From positions 9,347,501 to 9,411,500 of the forward strand of contig JAKNDB010000068.1 of assembly GCA_024305405.1 (NCBI GenBank): a stretch of DNA of 64,000 nt. The letters run 5' to 3'. The notes under the pieces were generated by a model. That model saw only the letters and a program-made list of their open reading frames with translations. It was not told where the DNA came from and did not search any database. The position numbers and the translations under genes were made by a program. This DNA is from Dirofilaria immitis. Its lineage: Eukaryota > Nematoda > Chromadorea > Rhabditida > Onchocercidae. Positions 38,636-53,300 of the stretch are shown in pieces. Position 1 is the first letter of the stretch. Every line of letters starts with the position of its first letter.

Positions 38636-38715
38636 CAACAGTAGCAGTAGCAACAGTAGCAGTAGCAACAGTAGCAGTAGCAGCAGCAGCACTATCCTAG
38701 TAGAAGCAGCAGGAG
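38565..38715. repeat. (AGC)n trinucleotide repeat with a 15-base higher-order unit
   Basis: A CAG/AGC run (mainly 38588-38637) is followed by three copies of a 15-base unit of the form AGTAGCAACAGTAGC and then more AGC. It creates long ORFs on both strands (poly-Ala on plus, poly-Leu on minus, and a Ser/Thr/Asn frame on plus). None has splice or family support. Confidence 0.9.
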
Positions 38716-40210
38716 CACCTCTGATACAGCGACAGTACCGAGGATGCTGATAATGTTGATGTTGTGTGCACCGTACTGTTACTGCACTCAAATATTTTAT
38801 CATCTTTTATTGAGCCATATCGGAAATGTCCGTATCATTCTTTTAGATTCTGTCTATACTTTATGTTGCCTTTTATCATTCGTTTTTTTGAATTATGATT
38901 AATATCATTATCATGCATCTATGATGAAGAATTTTATATGACATACAACGGTATCATCGTAAAAAAGCATGCTATCTCTAATCTTTATCAAATTGTCATG
39001 CCAAAATTTCTCATGGTCATTGATTTAATTGCTCACTTTTTCATATAATTATTTCATTGTTCATCAGTAATAGCTATTCCGAATCAAAGATAATTTTTAG
39101 CGTCTCGAAAATGTTATCCATTCGACTCCTTTTGATTCTTCAAGATGACCATGAAGAACAGTTATAATCGAGCTAAAGTTCTAAAATTGCTAAGATAAGA
39201 TTCTTTATTTATTTTCTATGTAATTACACTTACTGATTGCTTCATCGGAATTCCTGTATAATCTTCTAGTTCCAAATGGTTTATGATATTTTGGGAACAT
39301 ATACAACACTGATAGCACATTAAGATTTCTGCGCCTGAAATAATATTCTCCATGTTTTCTTGAAGAATAAGTAAAATATCTCTTTATTGCATAGATTTGG
39401 TATATTATCGCAAAATTTGTGGAAAACTATTCGCAGTTATTGAGTCAAGTTATAATCAAAGACGGAAGTATCAGCTACTTTCAGACTATCATTATTAGCA
39501 GTGTAAAATAGCTATCGCTTCATGAGCAATGATAGGCGCAATACCGTTTCAGTTTGCCGTGGTATACGTTGGCTATTGATGTCAAAAGTATTCAGAAAAG
39601 TGGGATTTATATAAGCACGTGGAATAGATGAAAAAACTGGAAAGAACGATTGGTAATAAGATATCAACATCGTATAGATATCGCCAGGCGAATATATATC
39701 GTTGGTTGCTTCAATCACAGTTTGTCGCAAATAAGCGCCAATCACCGGCGATAGTTAAACATATCAATTTTTTTTTCTTGTCAGCTAACAGTAATGAAAT
39801 CTAATTGCAGGATATATATGTACATAAATACTAAGTATGATATTTGTATATTTATATATGTATATTCAATTATACCATTTAAATACAGAATAGAACTCAG
39901 CATGAAACAATAGGGTGACTGGATAAGGTCAAAAGATTGCTGGTACCAGCTGCTTCTGATTTTATTGTGGCTCGATCGATTAATCGTAAAGTATGCAAGT
40001 AACGGGTAATATTCGTAGTAAAATAATATCAACGGTATTTCATGCAAATGAATGGATGATTATTAGATTAGCATTGATGCAATGCACATAAAACAATGAT
40101 TGTTCTGGCCAAGTCATTCTCATCAAATAATAAAGTACCAGTAAAGATTTCTCAGAATATTCTTCATTTCAATATCGCAATAATCCATATTTCTTATTAT
40201 AAGCACTACA

Positions 40211-40242
40211 TATAACAATGTGTATGATTACACATTGTTATA
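40211..40242. repeat. Perfect inverted repeat (14-base arms, 4-base loop)
   Basis: TATAACAATGTGTA, loop TGAT, then the exact reverse complement. It could form a hairpin. It has no T-rich terminator-like tail and no adjacent gene, so its role is unknown. Confidence 0.85.
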
Positions 40243-41850
40243 TATTGTTATAAGCAGATCGTTTACATCATTTTGATAGATGTAATCTTCCATTGGACTT
40301 CCTTGGAATAATCGATGCGATGAATTCTCAAATGAATATTTTTTTTTTTTTGATCAATTTGATACAGCTGCGAGTGATTTTGCTAACCTCGGAATGCTTC
40401 ATGCAACATATCTTCTGTTTCGGGATATTATCGGAAAAATATATTAACTGTTAGTCTCATCGCTGTCAGAACATTTCTTTCAAGATTTCTATTCTCTTCT
40501 TATTTGCAATTTCAGGATTCATTTCTATGAAATAAATCGGAAATAAGGGAATGCTTTGATTTTTATTGAATATTAGACAAAGATACGATAGATTAAATGA
40601 CTTTTTGGAGCAATAATAATTCTTCAACTGCGGTACTTCTTTCAGTCTTTCTCTCCCTCTCTCTCTCGATCACACAATTAGAATTAGGTTATTCGAACAC
40701 GTATATACACACGGTAAACAATTTCGTCTGTCTGAATTTTAATGTCAATATGCTAGTTTATTCCTCGCTTTTATTAGTATTGCATTTTATTATATAATTA
40801 TTAACAATTCTTATTGCTATACCATTAATTAGTAAGTATGTATGTCTAAAACAATTTAAAATTTATCTTATGAATGAGAATATATAGGAAATTAATGTTA
40901 ATATTGTCAAAGAAATGATTTCGTGTACCTACTATCTATTCATGTGATCCAGTGATACAGATGTTTTTTGAATCTAAATTCATTAGAGATTAATTCTAAA
41001 AAAGCTAACTATTCATTCTTTTATTAGCATCAAACTGCAATCTATGATTAATGTTAATTCTTTAATCTGTAACAAATTGAGAAGAGTAATTTTGAATTAA
41101 TACAGTAATGAAAATAATTCGATCACTTCCCTACCCTTAGTCAATTTTTTATCAGTCCATTATATATCATCATTAGTAGAAAAATTACAGATACTTGAGC
41201 ATATGCGTATCGATTTGTCTATTATATAAATAAATATTAAAAAAATTTCGTCCCATTCCCACAGCAATCTCATAATCCATCTATTATTATCATTCTTTTT
41301 GTATATAAACAGTAAAGAAAGTTTCCTTCCCCGAAGTCGTTTTATGTTATCCTTAAACAATCTTCTCAGTTTTTCTCAAAATAAAATATTCAAAGAATCG
41401 GAAATAAAAAGATATTTTGCTGATATAAAGTAAATAAAAATGGAAAATTGAAATGAAAGCTGAACAGAATTTCGAAGCTGTTATTACTGACCGATATTAA
41501 GCTTTCCACATTTCTTTTCTAATTGCGCTAATTTAAATTATTCAATTTTAAATTTACAAAGTTAATTTTCTTTGAAATTCTTTACTTCTTTCTTCATTTA
41601 TATTGATAGTTATGAGCCTAATTATTGCCTTTTATCGCATATGACAAAGAATAAAAACAGTGATAATAGAAATCAACTCTTATTGTTATTAATGAAAATG
41701 TTAATTAGGCATCTTAGAACTGAACTTTTCGCCTACTGATATTTACTGAAGAATTGATTCACTTTCTTTTACCTCTCGAGCTTTCAGAGAAAGCTAAAAA
41801 TAGACGTATCATTCACATTTCTTTACAAAAATTTTTTATTGTTTTTATGA

Positions 41851-42188
41851 ATGTTACAACTTTACCTGTTTCTTTCACTCTTGCAATTAATTGCATTGCC
41901 AGTATGTCTAGGTGAAATTAAAGAAGAGACTGCAGAAGATGTCTGCAAGCAACATTTTCGATCAAGAACGGATCATCGCTTTATGTTGAACTTTTCTAAT
42001 GAAGCAACATGTGATTTGAATGCCCACGATTAGTTCAATTCGCCATCGTGTTTCATAGATTTGCTTTATTGCCGGAATACAAAATGCAAGTGCAAGAATG
42101 ATAACCATCGTCCAAGAATATTCTTTCGCTATAGTGAATTGGTTGGTTTTACGATGGAAATAGTTGATTTAGTACGATTGACGAATTG
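41851..42188 (+). pseudogene. Secreted Cys-containing ORF interrupted by an in-frame TAG
   Basis: An ATG at 41851 opens a clear signal peptide (MLQLYLFLSLLQLIALPVCLG) followed by a hydrophilic region with two Cys, then TAG at 42031-42033. The same frame stays open for another 50 codons with four more Cys, including the pattern YCRNTKCKCK, and ends at TGA near 42188. This suggests a small secreted protein of about 110 residues with six mature Cys and one nonsense codon, and no intron with usable GT/AG ends removes it. It may be a pseudogene, a readthrough case, a sequence error, or two chance ORFs. I do not recognise the family. Confidence 0.35.
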
Positions 42189-42535
42189 AGGATATGAAGT
42201 AAAATTTGAGTAATATTCTTAGAATAAAATAATGATTTTCAATCATCCCTTACGATTCGAAGTAGATACAAGTTAAGGTATAATATGTATATGTAACTGT
42301 GACAGTGACACTTCATTGATCTTCCAAATGAAAGTACTGGAACTTACTTTGCCTTAGATATATAACTAAATAATTTTGGTCAGTGATATAATTATTTAAT
42401 AATCGTCATATGTTTGCGAAAACGCGGGAGGAGAAGGCGAATGAAAGGGTTAAAGAGAGTGGCCACCAGTTTGGAACGTTTCTTCCATTGTTTGTGCGAG
42501 CTAGATCGGTAGAGCTGGTAGTAGTAGGCAAGTGG

Positions 42536-42624
42536 TGCGGTGAGGTGCAGTATGGTGCGGTTAGATGCAGTGCGGTGCGGTGCGGTGCGGTGCGATGCGC
42601 GGTGCGGTGCGATGCAGTGCAGTA
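42536..42624. repeat. (GTGCG)n pentanucleotide microsatellite
   Basis: About 90 bases built from GTGCG with GATGC and AGTGC variants. It is unusually GC-rich for this window. Cys/Arg/Val-rich ORFs over it come from the repeat. Confidence 0.9.
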
Positions 42625-45382
42625 CATTCGTTTTCTTTGTTTCGTTTACTCTCGATAAATTATGCTCTACCTTGCCGGATCAATCCCATTCAACTTCCAG
42701 ATTTTTTTTGCTTATTTACTTCAATTTACATATGATGTACTGTACCTATCGGGAAAATTAATGAGTGACAGATGATACATTGTGATATGCACCGGGCAAA
42801 GAGGAAAATGTACTGTTTGATGATACTGCTCTGCTACTATTACTGCTACCAGTATTGCTACGGCTTACTATCAGTGATACTGCTATTATTTCTACTTTCG
42901 GACAAATTTGTAACAAATCTTCGAACAAATTTTCATCTCCGAAGTGATGTTAAAATCGTTGGCTAAAAATCATTTAACAACAGCAAATAAATCAAGAATT
43001 TTTAAGATATTATGAAATAATCTTTAACCTTTAGTCCAATTCCATTAGATAATCTGTCAATCTTGCTTTTCCCAAAATTTTGCCTTCTTTAGTAAAATAG
43101 TAAATGTTAAAAATTAAAAATATGATATTAAAGTAGCAACGTGTTGTGGTGTTATTTGACGTATCGTACCTAATATATTTCTTTGCTATATTACTGCGTT
43201 CTTATTACTACTTAATTTATCCTAGATGATACTGTGAATAAATTTTTTTCTTATCTTACTTGATAAGAATTGATCTTGAAATTTACTGTTGAATCTGTTC
43301 TTTTTAAGGATAAGATTCGGAGAAATTGAGCTAATTTGAACTTAATAATTCCAAATGAAAAGAATCTGTAAGCAATACTGTATGTAAACGGTATGTTTGT
43401 GAATCTTATGGTCATTTATTTGTGTAGTCTTTGTATATTTCATTATCAGTAAAGTCTCACTGCTTGCCTTCAGATTGATCACTGAGAAGCTTTCTGTCCT
43501 TCTATAATTAACAGTATTTCTTCATTTGAAGCATCTCTGAAAAGACACTTTTGCATAACTCACTGTAATATATTATTTCACTTAGTTTACCCCATGAAAG
43601 AAAATTCCCAATTATAATACAGCGAGAGTAACAAACGATCATTGCCATATTTTCATTTTTTTGTCTCTCGTAAGCACTCCTGCACATTTGCAACCCATTA
43701 TTCATTAATTTGCATTTTTCCATCTGCAAATTGTGCGGAAAGTTATGTGAAAATCCTTTTTCTTGTTTACGCTGATTATATGTTTATCCATTATTCGACT
43801 GATCCGCTTATTTCTTCACGTGTCTTCCTAAACGTTTACGTATTTACCATAATCCTCGTTCCGTGATTCCTCACTGATTCATATTTTAATATTGCTTCGA
43901 AATTAATGGCTATCTGAAATTTAATCATTTATCATTGTATCATATTACGTAATTGTCTCATAGTTTTGTGATTTCACTTGTTGGTCACGCATTTAGAAAA
44001 TATAAGCATCTATGTCCAAAGATCGCCACTACTTTTATTAATTATCGTCATTCTAGATCTTGAATACGTTATATAAATGTCAAATCAATCTCTTTTTATA
44101 ATTGTTATATTTCTCTTTCTACTAAATATTAGTTTCGACATCAATCTGCCGACGATTAACGTATCATAATTTTGCCATCATTTTAGGTTTTGTTTATATC
44201 TCATTTGACCATATGATTCTTTTTCGATTCATAGAAATTAATGAAAAATTGCTTGGAAAAAATGCTTACTACATAATTGCATTTTCATTTCATTGTCAAT
44301 TTATTCATTTGTCATTCAATTTGTGGAAAATTACTAATGCATAATATTTCATAAATTTGAAAATTTTTGAATTAAAAATAAATAATATTCAGAGGCGGAT
44401 TTGGAAACTTCCGATAACCTTTATTTTTTCCAAGCATTGTGATTAGATTTTGCCATTTCCAAGCAAAATTTTTTTTTCTTGACCGATACATGATTGTTAA
44501 TATTTTTTTATGCTGCATAGTACTGTTACTTTTGCTTTATGTATTGGAAAACTATGCATGAAACTTGCAAGATGATGATGGCTTTTAAAAGAGTTGTGCT
44601 GTGGAAGTTTATCAATAACGACAAGTAACTTTCTTCATTTGCCTCTCTCATAGATGTTGTGAAAAGAGCAGAAAGTTCATCGAAACTGCTCCTTTATGCA
44701 AATTTAATTTCCAAGAGTGGTCTAAATTAGATTTATCAACGGATAAACAGCTATAGTAAAACTAATAATGCTTTAGCCTGCTCTATAACTTCTTACCTGA
44801 ACTACTCTTGTATATTTCAGCTTCCTTTAGATTGTTTCACTATCAAACAATTGCTTGTATCACAAGAGATGACAGGAATATGCCTGACTACTAATCCTTA
44901 TCTGGAAATGAGGATGCTCATCGATCATATGCTAGTGTTAACTAATATATCAGTATTGTACTTATCGATTGTTATTCTCGATATTTCAAGAAGGAAAAAG
45001 CGAATAGTGTCTGTTCATAGTCCAAAAATAAAGTATCATACAAATGGATTTAGCCTTGAATATTATGCATATTGTAAAATACTGTTGTCCTTGTAGCGTC
45101 ATAAAATATATGAATATCACAAATGCTTGATCGAAGGTAACAGCAATATGGTTTTTCTATTATTTTCCTTCTGGATTCCACACCGTTAAGATGATCATTT
45201 GATGGATACTGTAATTCGTTTTCTCATTGTAATCGTTGTTCTAATGTACAATGGTTATTCGCTTGATGAGAGCATTAGTAGAAAATTATTGGCCGTACTT
45301 TCCAAGAGATCATAATGGTCGAATATTTAATACAGATAATTCATAATTCATTTTTTAATGATAGCAACAGACTGTAGTGTTT

Positions 45383-45500
45383 CTAACAACAATAACAGCA
45401 CTAATAGTAATAGTAATAGTTATAGTACAGTAATAACGCTAGTAGTATTACTAACAATCGTAATAGTAAGTTATAGTAGTTGTTGTTTTTATTAGTATTA
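45383..45500. repeat. Degenerate AAT/AGT triplet tract
   Basis: A run of AAT, AGT, AAC and GTA triplets such as AATAGTAATAGTAATAGT, decayed at both ends. It appears to be an old trinucleotide repeat. Confidence 0.7.
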
Positions 45501-48500
45501 AAATAATGTAATTATCTATGTTTCTCAATTCCCCGAAACTGGTTTTGGTTCATAATTTTCTGATTCTAATACCTGGTTAATTCTGGTGGTAATTGGATGA
45601 TGTTTGGAGAAAAGAAGATGATGTGCTTATTTACAAAAATTTAAATTTTGTCTTTCTTTATGATATTACTGAAAAATTTTTGTACATCTCATAACTAGCA
45701 TTTGTCATTCTGGCAATAGTAATTGTGAAAGAAATAAAATTTTGTTTACTAGAGGAATTTCCTTTTAATCATTCAAACTTAAATGGGTATTTCTAGAAAT
45801 GTTATTCGACATTAGTTGAAATAATTAAAAGGCTACATTCTTGAGACTGCTGTTCTATCAACTTGCATAATCTTTAGCTTGTGAAATAATTTGATAATCT
45901 TCTATTTTTTTATGAATATATCAGATCAAAAAATTTTCATTCAGCATTTGCAACAGATGCGAAAAAAATTCTGGATAAAAATCTCTTAGTTTATTTGTCA
46001 TATTTTTTTAAGTCAAGAACATATCTGCCTAATCATATTTGTTAGCTTCTTATTTTTGAAATTTATTAGCCTCCCGAAGAATTTGCTCATTTTTTCAAAT
46101 ACTATAAATAGTTTTTTTTTAAATTAAATTTTGGCCAAAAAAAGTGCTGAGTTGTTAAAAATTATTTTAGAATTCAACAGATACTGGTAATGAATGATCA
46201 TGAACCAGAATTCTCTAATTTTAACAAGTAAGCTTTTGTTGAGAATATTACCTTGATTTGAAACGAAAAGTTTCAGTTAGATTTTCGTTGTTGATTAGCA
46301 ATTGCTATTACCCGGTGGGTGTCAGTAATGAGACGCAAACTTGTTTATAACTATATCATAGTTCATTGAATGAATGTTTATTACTAATAGTTTTATCTAG
46401 CATAAATTTAACCTTCTCAATCGTTTTCCTTTAATTCATTTTAGTCAGTCCTGATTGAGCAAGTTGTTTCTCTCGTCGTAGGTATAAGTTATCCATGACA
46501 AGGACAATCAGCTCTGTTCAGAATTTTAAATTCTGCAAATTATCCTATCACTTTTTCTCAGAATTCTGCCGCTACTATCCTTCTCACGTAAATCGTTATC
46601 ATCATTATTTACATTCGCTTCCATCACTATTCACGATCATTATAAATCATTAGTCGTGATCATTGTCACTGTCTTATCTTTATTATTGTCATCACTATTA
46701 TACATTTATTAATCGTGATTCGTAGAACTTATCCATAATCGATAAATATTTCGGCTAACGATTCTATCCTTACGAAAAAATTCCTATCCGTAATTCATGA
46801 ATTGAAGGATATTATTTAACCATTGAAGTAGATAAAAAGAAATTAGTGCGAAGAAGATGAAATAATAAAGCAGAAATTGTTATTAATAATATATATAGTT
46901 TTCATGATCAGGTATTTTGAACAGGCGTTTTAGATTCCTAGTATTCCTTTTCTAACAGAATAATATTGTACCCAGGATCAGTAGAATCATTCATTATTCG
47001 TTTTATTCATGTTTCCTGCCAATCATTATTATATTTTTATCAGCATAATCTTTCGAAACTATCAGTGCCATGATCATTATTACTGTTATTATCATTAATA
47101 ACATTTGGAAATATGCTTTAATAGGTTTATTTAAAATATGAAACTTCACTTCATAATTTTATGCATTTTTTTGGACTAAAGGATTTAATTTAATTTTTTT
47201 ATTGTTGTGCGTTTCCAAATACTTTTGTTAAATTTTTGGAATTTGAAAGTTTTCTCTGAAACTTTGAGGAGTTTTATAGTAGATGAATGATAACTAATGA
47301 TATATTTCACTGGTAAGATTCATTAATGTTAGCAGGAGCAACAGCAAACTATATGATTTATGCTAGCAGATGTTCAATCAAATTTTCTACTTTTTTCATT
47401 CTGCTGAAGCCACCAGATTTTTTTATCTTTTTCTATGAAGATAGGGAGCAGCTAATTGTTGTAAAATAAGGCTTTAAAATCTAAATCGAATTTCGGTATT
47501 GATGAATACTTTTTACAAAACTTATATCATGTTTTTATTTTCTTCCAAATTTTTGTTAAAATCGCATTCTCGAGATTTGAAATCTATCAAAGTATTCCTT
47601 CACATTTTCATTTTGGTTGTGTAGGATTGATTTCATTTTCGTTACTATCGGACATCAACACTTATTGACACTTTTTTCTTCTTCATGACATACTGAAAAA
47701 GTTATTGAGGAGAAGTTCACTGAAGATCAAAGCGGTAAATTGCAGGCGATTGACTATTTATCCATGTGATTTTATTAAATAGGTTCTTCCTTTTGACGAT
47801 ATGATTGGATATAATTTTTATGGAATTTTTGATATAAGTCTGAAAATTTTTCATTAATTATCAGAACATTGAAAGGTTTGATAATGCTTTCTTATTATCA
47901 ATATACGTTGTCTATTGTTAATATCAAATCATTAGTGACAAGACATTTAATAAATTCGTTCAATCGTAGTCTAAAGAAACAGAAAGGAAAATTTAGTTAT
48001 AATTTTCTTATTATGCGAGATGGAGATTAAAATAAAACCGAAACAAGCTGGTTAAAATTGGAGCGCAATATTGAAATAAAATTGGAATTTTTCTTAAATT
48101 AAAACTTTAAAAAGTTCACATTCTGCAGTGACATTTTTAATTTTGAAATGTCACATTGTCTCGTATACTTCTTAATTTTGTATCAATATTTTCTCTGTTG
48201 ATAATAATGATAAATTCTTTATAAAACACTGGGAAATTTCTAAAAACAGAAGCTAAGCTCAATGCTTATTCGTTTATATTTATTTCATTGAATCACTTGT
48301 GAGGTTGTTCAGAAGACCATTAATATATTATATTAGCATATGTTGTATGATATTGGTGCACAATGTATTTAATACAGCGGAAATGGGATTTTTTGCTTAC
48401 CAAATGTGAATTTCGTTACCTCAAGTCTATCTTTCCCTTGAAGCAGAATTTATTTTCTGTTACCTCAGGTTTATCCCTCTTTTGAACTAAGTATTCTCGC

Positions 48501-50119
48501 ATTGAACATGTTGAGATCTCGTTGTATAGCGAAAACTCTTATTACTTTTAATTGAAAATCTTTGCTGATTACATTACTTATTTATTTATAATGAAATATT
48601 CATGCTTATATTCTGCGGTTGTTACTGTATGTGAATAGCCTCGGATATATCTTTTTGCATAAGAAATTAATCTACGAAACTTATTGCTACATTGATTTAC
48701 TGTCGGTGATGCCGTGGTGATGACTATTGAAATTATGATATTTGGTAATCCCTTTCTAAACAGATATGGTTATTCAGATTATGCTTATTTTTTTAATGCA
48801 TTCATTAGGAGTTAATTATAGCTATTTAAAATTTTATATTCGTTGAATTTAAACTCATAATAGAGAATAAATTTTTGTCACATATTCAGATAGAAATTTA
48901 ACTTTATAGTTTTCTGAGGTAATATAGAGAATTTTTCATCTTTGTTGCTTATAAGATAGCCTAATAGAAAAAACACAATTCAAAAATATACTTTTCATCA
49001 CTTCGTTGATATATTTTTATCCAAATATCGAGAATATTAATATTTGTTACTTTGGATTTGATTAGAAAAGGTGAACTAGATTCCGTTGAAGCTAAACCTA
49101 ATAAAATAAAATATAATCCAAAATAAAATATTTATTGCTTTGAATTAAGTTCAATTAAGGAAACAAAGTTTAGCTTAGAAAAGACAAGAAAAAAATTTGT
49201 TGTAGGAAAGCTTTTTGCATAGAATTTTAAACCTATATTAGTTGAATATTGATGTTAGCTTGTTTATCAAGACATCAGAGCATGATAGGTAATTAATAAC
49301 ATTGCTGTAATCATTATTACTCAATTGCTGTTGCTATAGTAATAATAATGTGATAAATTTTATCAGATTTGAAAGCTAAGGACTTTATTAACCATAGTAA
49401 TGCTTCGTTTTGATTAACATGTAATATATGGTTTAAATTTGTTTAGTTAACCCAAAAATGAGTTAAGCATAAAAAATTTTATGTCTTTCTCATCATATCT
49501 CATTGGCTTGATCGGATTTGGGTCGGAGTTTGGATTTCAGATTATCCGTAAAATTGCATATCTTTCTTAAAACGATAAAAATAACTATCAGTTCACCTGC
49601 CGCAAGTCTTTTCTAATTATTAAACTAGTCCATTATCATTAGTCGACAGTAGGAACACATTATCATCATTATCAGGACCATGGATCATATCGATGGTGGA
49701 ATTTTATCAAGACGTTAGCAATAGTAAGCACAGTGGTATTAATGTTGTGAATGATAGTGATAATGATGTTAATCACGATCGTGGCAACGATTTCTAATCA
49801 GATTTTTTCGTGTATAACGTAAATGACATTGACGTAGTAAAATTTGACTATATTTTTTTTCTGAATCTTGCTTCTCAAAGTTTCAAGACTAGAATCTCAA
49901 CGCTTTTTCATTTTTGAGATAGGCTATTTCTTACCATTTTTCGAAATTTGGATAATTTTTATGCTTAGTCTTCAAATGTACAATGTGGTCAAGTCGCTAT
50001 CATAAAGTAGTAGTTGATATTTAATCTTGTTGTATTCATATGTGTCGTTGTCGTTGTGGTGGGGTTTCCTGGTCAAGTTTGAAGGACAAATGTTGGTACT
50101 TTTCTTGTATTCGCATATG

Positions 50120-50300
50120 TTTATTTGTATGTGTGTATTTGTGTATGTGTATATGTATATATGTCTATATGCGCGTATGCGTGCATGTATATGTGTATGT
50201 GTGTGTGTGTGTGTCTGTGTGTGTGTATGTATGTGCGTATGTGTGTATGTGTGTATGTGTATGTGTGTGTAGGTGGGTATCTATGTGTGGGTGTGAGGGA
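50120..50300. repeat. (TG)n / (GTAT) microsatellite
   Basis: About 180 bases of TG dinucleotides mixed with TATG and TGCG variants. All long ORFs here (Cys/Val on plus, His/Thr on minus) are repeat artefacts. Confidence 0.95.
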
Positions 50301-53300
50301 GGTGTTTTCCAAGGCCATACAGTGCGGCCATTTTCCAATGAAATTGTAAAAAGTGTATGAATGTTTTATGGTTTGACTATTTTTTGCTTTATCATAGTTC
50401 CTTGTGCGTGATTGCTTTTGCTGTTGATTGACCTTTAGAGATTGAGAAATTAGTTTGATGAGGAGCAGTGGGCAGAATAGAATCCAAAGCTGTCTCTGGA
50501 ATTGTATTAATTTAAGATTTAAAAATTTTGGCTGATTTTAGTTTGTATTAGACTTCATTTGCGTTGCATTACGTAGGCAAATAATGACCGGTGAATTACC
50601 ATTTCTAGTAGTTGAATATAAAATCTGTTAGAACCAAGTAAATTCAAACTTTGATTCTACAAGTTAATAAAATCTTCATTTCTAAAGTTAAACTTCATTT
50701 ACTGTTCTGTCGTTGTGGGATAGCAGAACTAAATCAAATGTTGTACCATCACTCCCTGTTCCAAGGATTAATGATGTGACCTATATAACGGAGGCACTTT
50801 ATCGTCCTCTCATCAATTTTACAACGCTTTATTCTAATCAAAATACTATTTTTATATACATATACATCTTTATATTCCATTCTGTACGAACTTCTAGTTC
50901 TTATAATATTCATCTCCAGTAGAATATGTCCAATGATACTCAGATAGCAGAAAAACAAAAGAAATACGTACCACATATTCTTTCCAAGATGAAAAGTTTC
51001 AATAGCGGATTTCTTCAGCGAAAAGTGTTATCCGTTACTTATCTTGATACTACGAAGTGCATGCTTTATTTTAACTGCTGGTACTGGAACTCTGTCTCAA
51101 TTCGTATGAAATGATAAACTACACTGCATCATTTATCATTATTTCTGGGACAATGATGAAGCACTTCCTCAGTAACTGTATGCTTTCAGGAAGTAATTTC
51201 TTCTCAGTGCAAGTGAAATAGAACAATGATGGAACGGCAATTACATAACGGCAACTCAATTTTTAAATGCAGTTATTCTTTCATCGGTAAGTACTTGATA
51301 TTTCCATGAACCGTAGTGAAGTTATCTTTGCTCTTAGAATTAACTGTAAAATTCTCGAATGTCACTGAATATTACAAATAAAGTTCAGATTTCAAACGCT
51401 TGTCTCCATATTTCTCAACTTTTCCTACAATCAGTAACTATAAATTTCAAGTTAAATAAAAGATGGGAAATTAACTCTATGTGCATTTAATTATAGATGG
51501 ACGTTATTCAAAAATCGCATTGGTCATTTTTCCTATATGGTTAATTCATCATATCAGTCTGCTCATCTTTCTTGACTGTATCAGATTTCTTTTTAAATGA
51601 TCATTCCTCCTCTTTAGAAATTTTTAACGCCTTGATTGATTAAACATTGTTTCCGATTCTATTCACATTAATTTTTTTAAAGCATAAAGTTTTGACATCA
51701 CCCAATTCTTTAAATATTTTAACTGAATGAATTTCAAAATTTGAAATTTGTTCAATCGTGTGTTTAGATGGGGAAAATGTATATGTATGTAGGTCTGCAT
51801 TGTCTTTGTTGTTAATGGATAGGTGTGTATATGTGTGTGTTAATGATATCATGCAATATATAATGATTCCATTGTTCAATTTATTACTATCAAAAAGAGA
51901 TAGAAAAATTTGGACGTTTATGGGCGCAACGTTTACTGTCACAACTATCTATTCTTCGAATCTTTTTCATTTCTTCTCTCCGACTTATATATGTTTATGC
52001 TGAATCACATGGATTATACAAATCAGTGAATTCAAGATGAACACAATTGCGTTCAATTAAAAATACATATTAATTTGCTATTGGTTTTGTATGATACTTG
52101 ATGGCTTCTATTTTTGACCAAATTTGGCAATTTTTTCTGATATATACAAAGGAGCTCTTTATCATAAACACATCTTCTTTTGTTTAAACCAACATGGATA
52201 ATCATCACAATTATTAAAATTTTAAAAAGCGAGCCCTGGATATGGGTCATTTCCATCGATACAAATCAAATGATTATTTCTACTAATAGATTTATTGGAT
52301 ACAAAAATCTTATCATTCAGATCATCCTGTTAGTTTAATCAAATGGTTTTTGTTGTTCAGTTTTAATGAACTATTGGTTTAATAATCAGCCTTTTCAGAA
52401 AACTTCATATTGCACTGATTGGCAGGTGATTCAAATAATAGTAATCTTGATGGTTGGAAATTGTTTTTAACATTAGATTGGTAAATATCTTGTCTTCATT
52501 GAATGCATGAATAAAAACTAACTGGATAATCAGCTGCGTATTTTACGTTGTTGACTAGTTGCTTATCAAAATTTATAATCTCTTGAAGTGAGTTCGATGA
52601 ATTAGACTAACACTATATTATTTCTTTCTCGACTTGCTAGATTAAAATAGAATAGTAAATAACCAAAATGACATTACAAGCCTGTTTTAAGAGGGAGTAA
52701 TTTAAATTTAAAATTTAAAAATACAGTAGATTAATGTTTTTGAAGCGCCAAACTAAATTGAAGTTCTCAATGATTTAAGGAGATATAGAACAGAAAAAAA
52801 ATGATTATTTATTGTTTCGAGTGCTTCTTTGTGCAATTTTCTGAAATATTCAGAATCCCAGGATAATTATCATCTAGAAATAATTAATTCTGCTTTTTTT
52901 CCTGATACGTCATTCAGTAATCGTTTTTACTAAAAATTATTCATTTGTAAATCGTAATGAAATTTATTACGATGATGTTTATTTGGTTTGTTGATGTTAT
53001 TGAATTTCTTAGCAAAAAAAGCCGCAACTGCGAGGTTGCTGGAATTCCTCTGTTTATCACTATCTATTTTAATTTTTCTTATATCTTCAAAACTTTCTTT
53101 TTCTTATTGCTAAAATTAACGAACTTTAGACCTAAATTTTAAACAAATCTCGATGATAAGTTATGAATTAAAACAAAATGGATTGTTGGTTGTATCATTA
53201 GTCATTTTGAAAAAACACTGGTTCATTCATGATGGTCGTGTCATCAGCTTGGAAGGTTTGCTACTGAATCATAACAGTTTACTGATATGATAGAGAATGA

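Noticed and set aside
38375..38803. Long poly-Leu and poly-Ala ORFs.
   Set aside because: They are produced by the AGC repeat, with no signal, splice or family support.
42406..42658. Cys/Val/Arg-rich ORFs.
   Set aside because: Made by the GTGCG array; composition is purely repeat-driven.
50027..50360. Four overlapping ORFs of 65-106 codons.
   Set aside because: All are read out of the TG microsatellite and consist of Val/Cys/Tyr or His/Thr periodic sequence.
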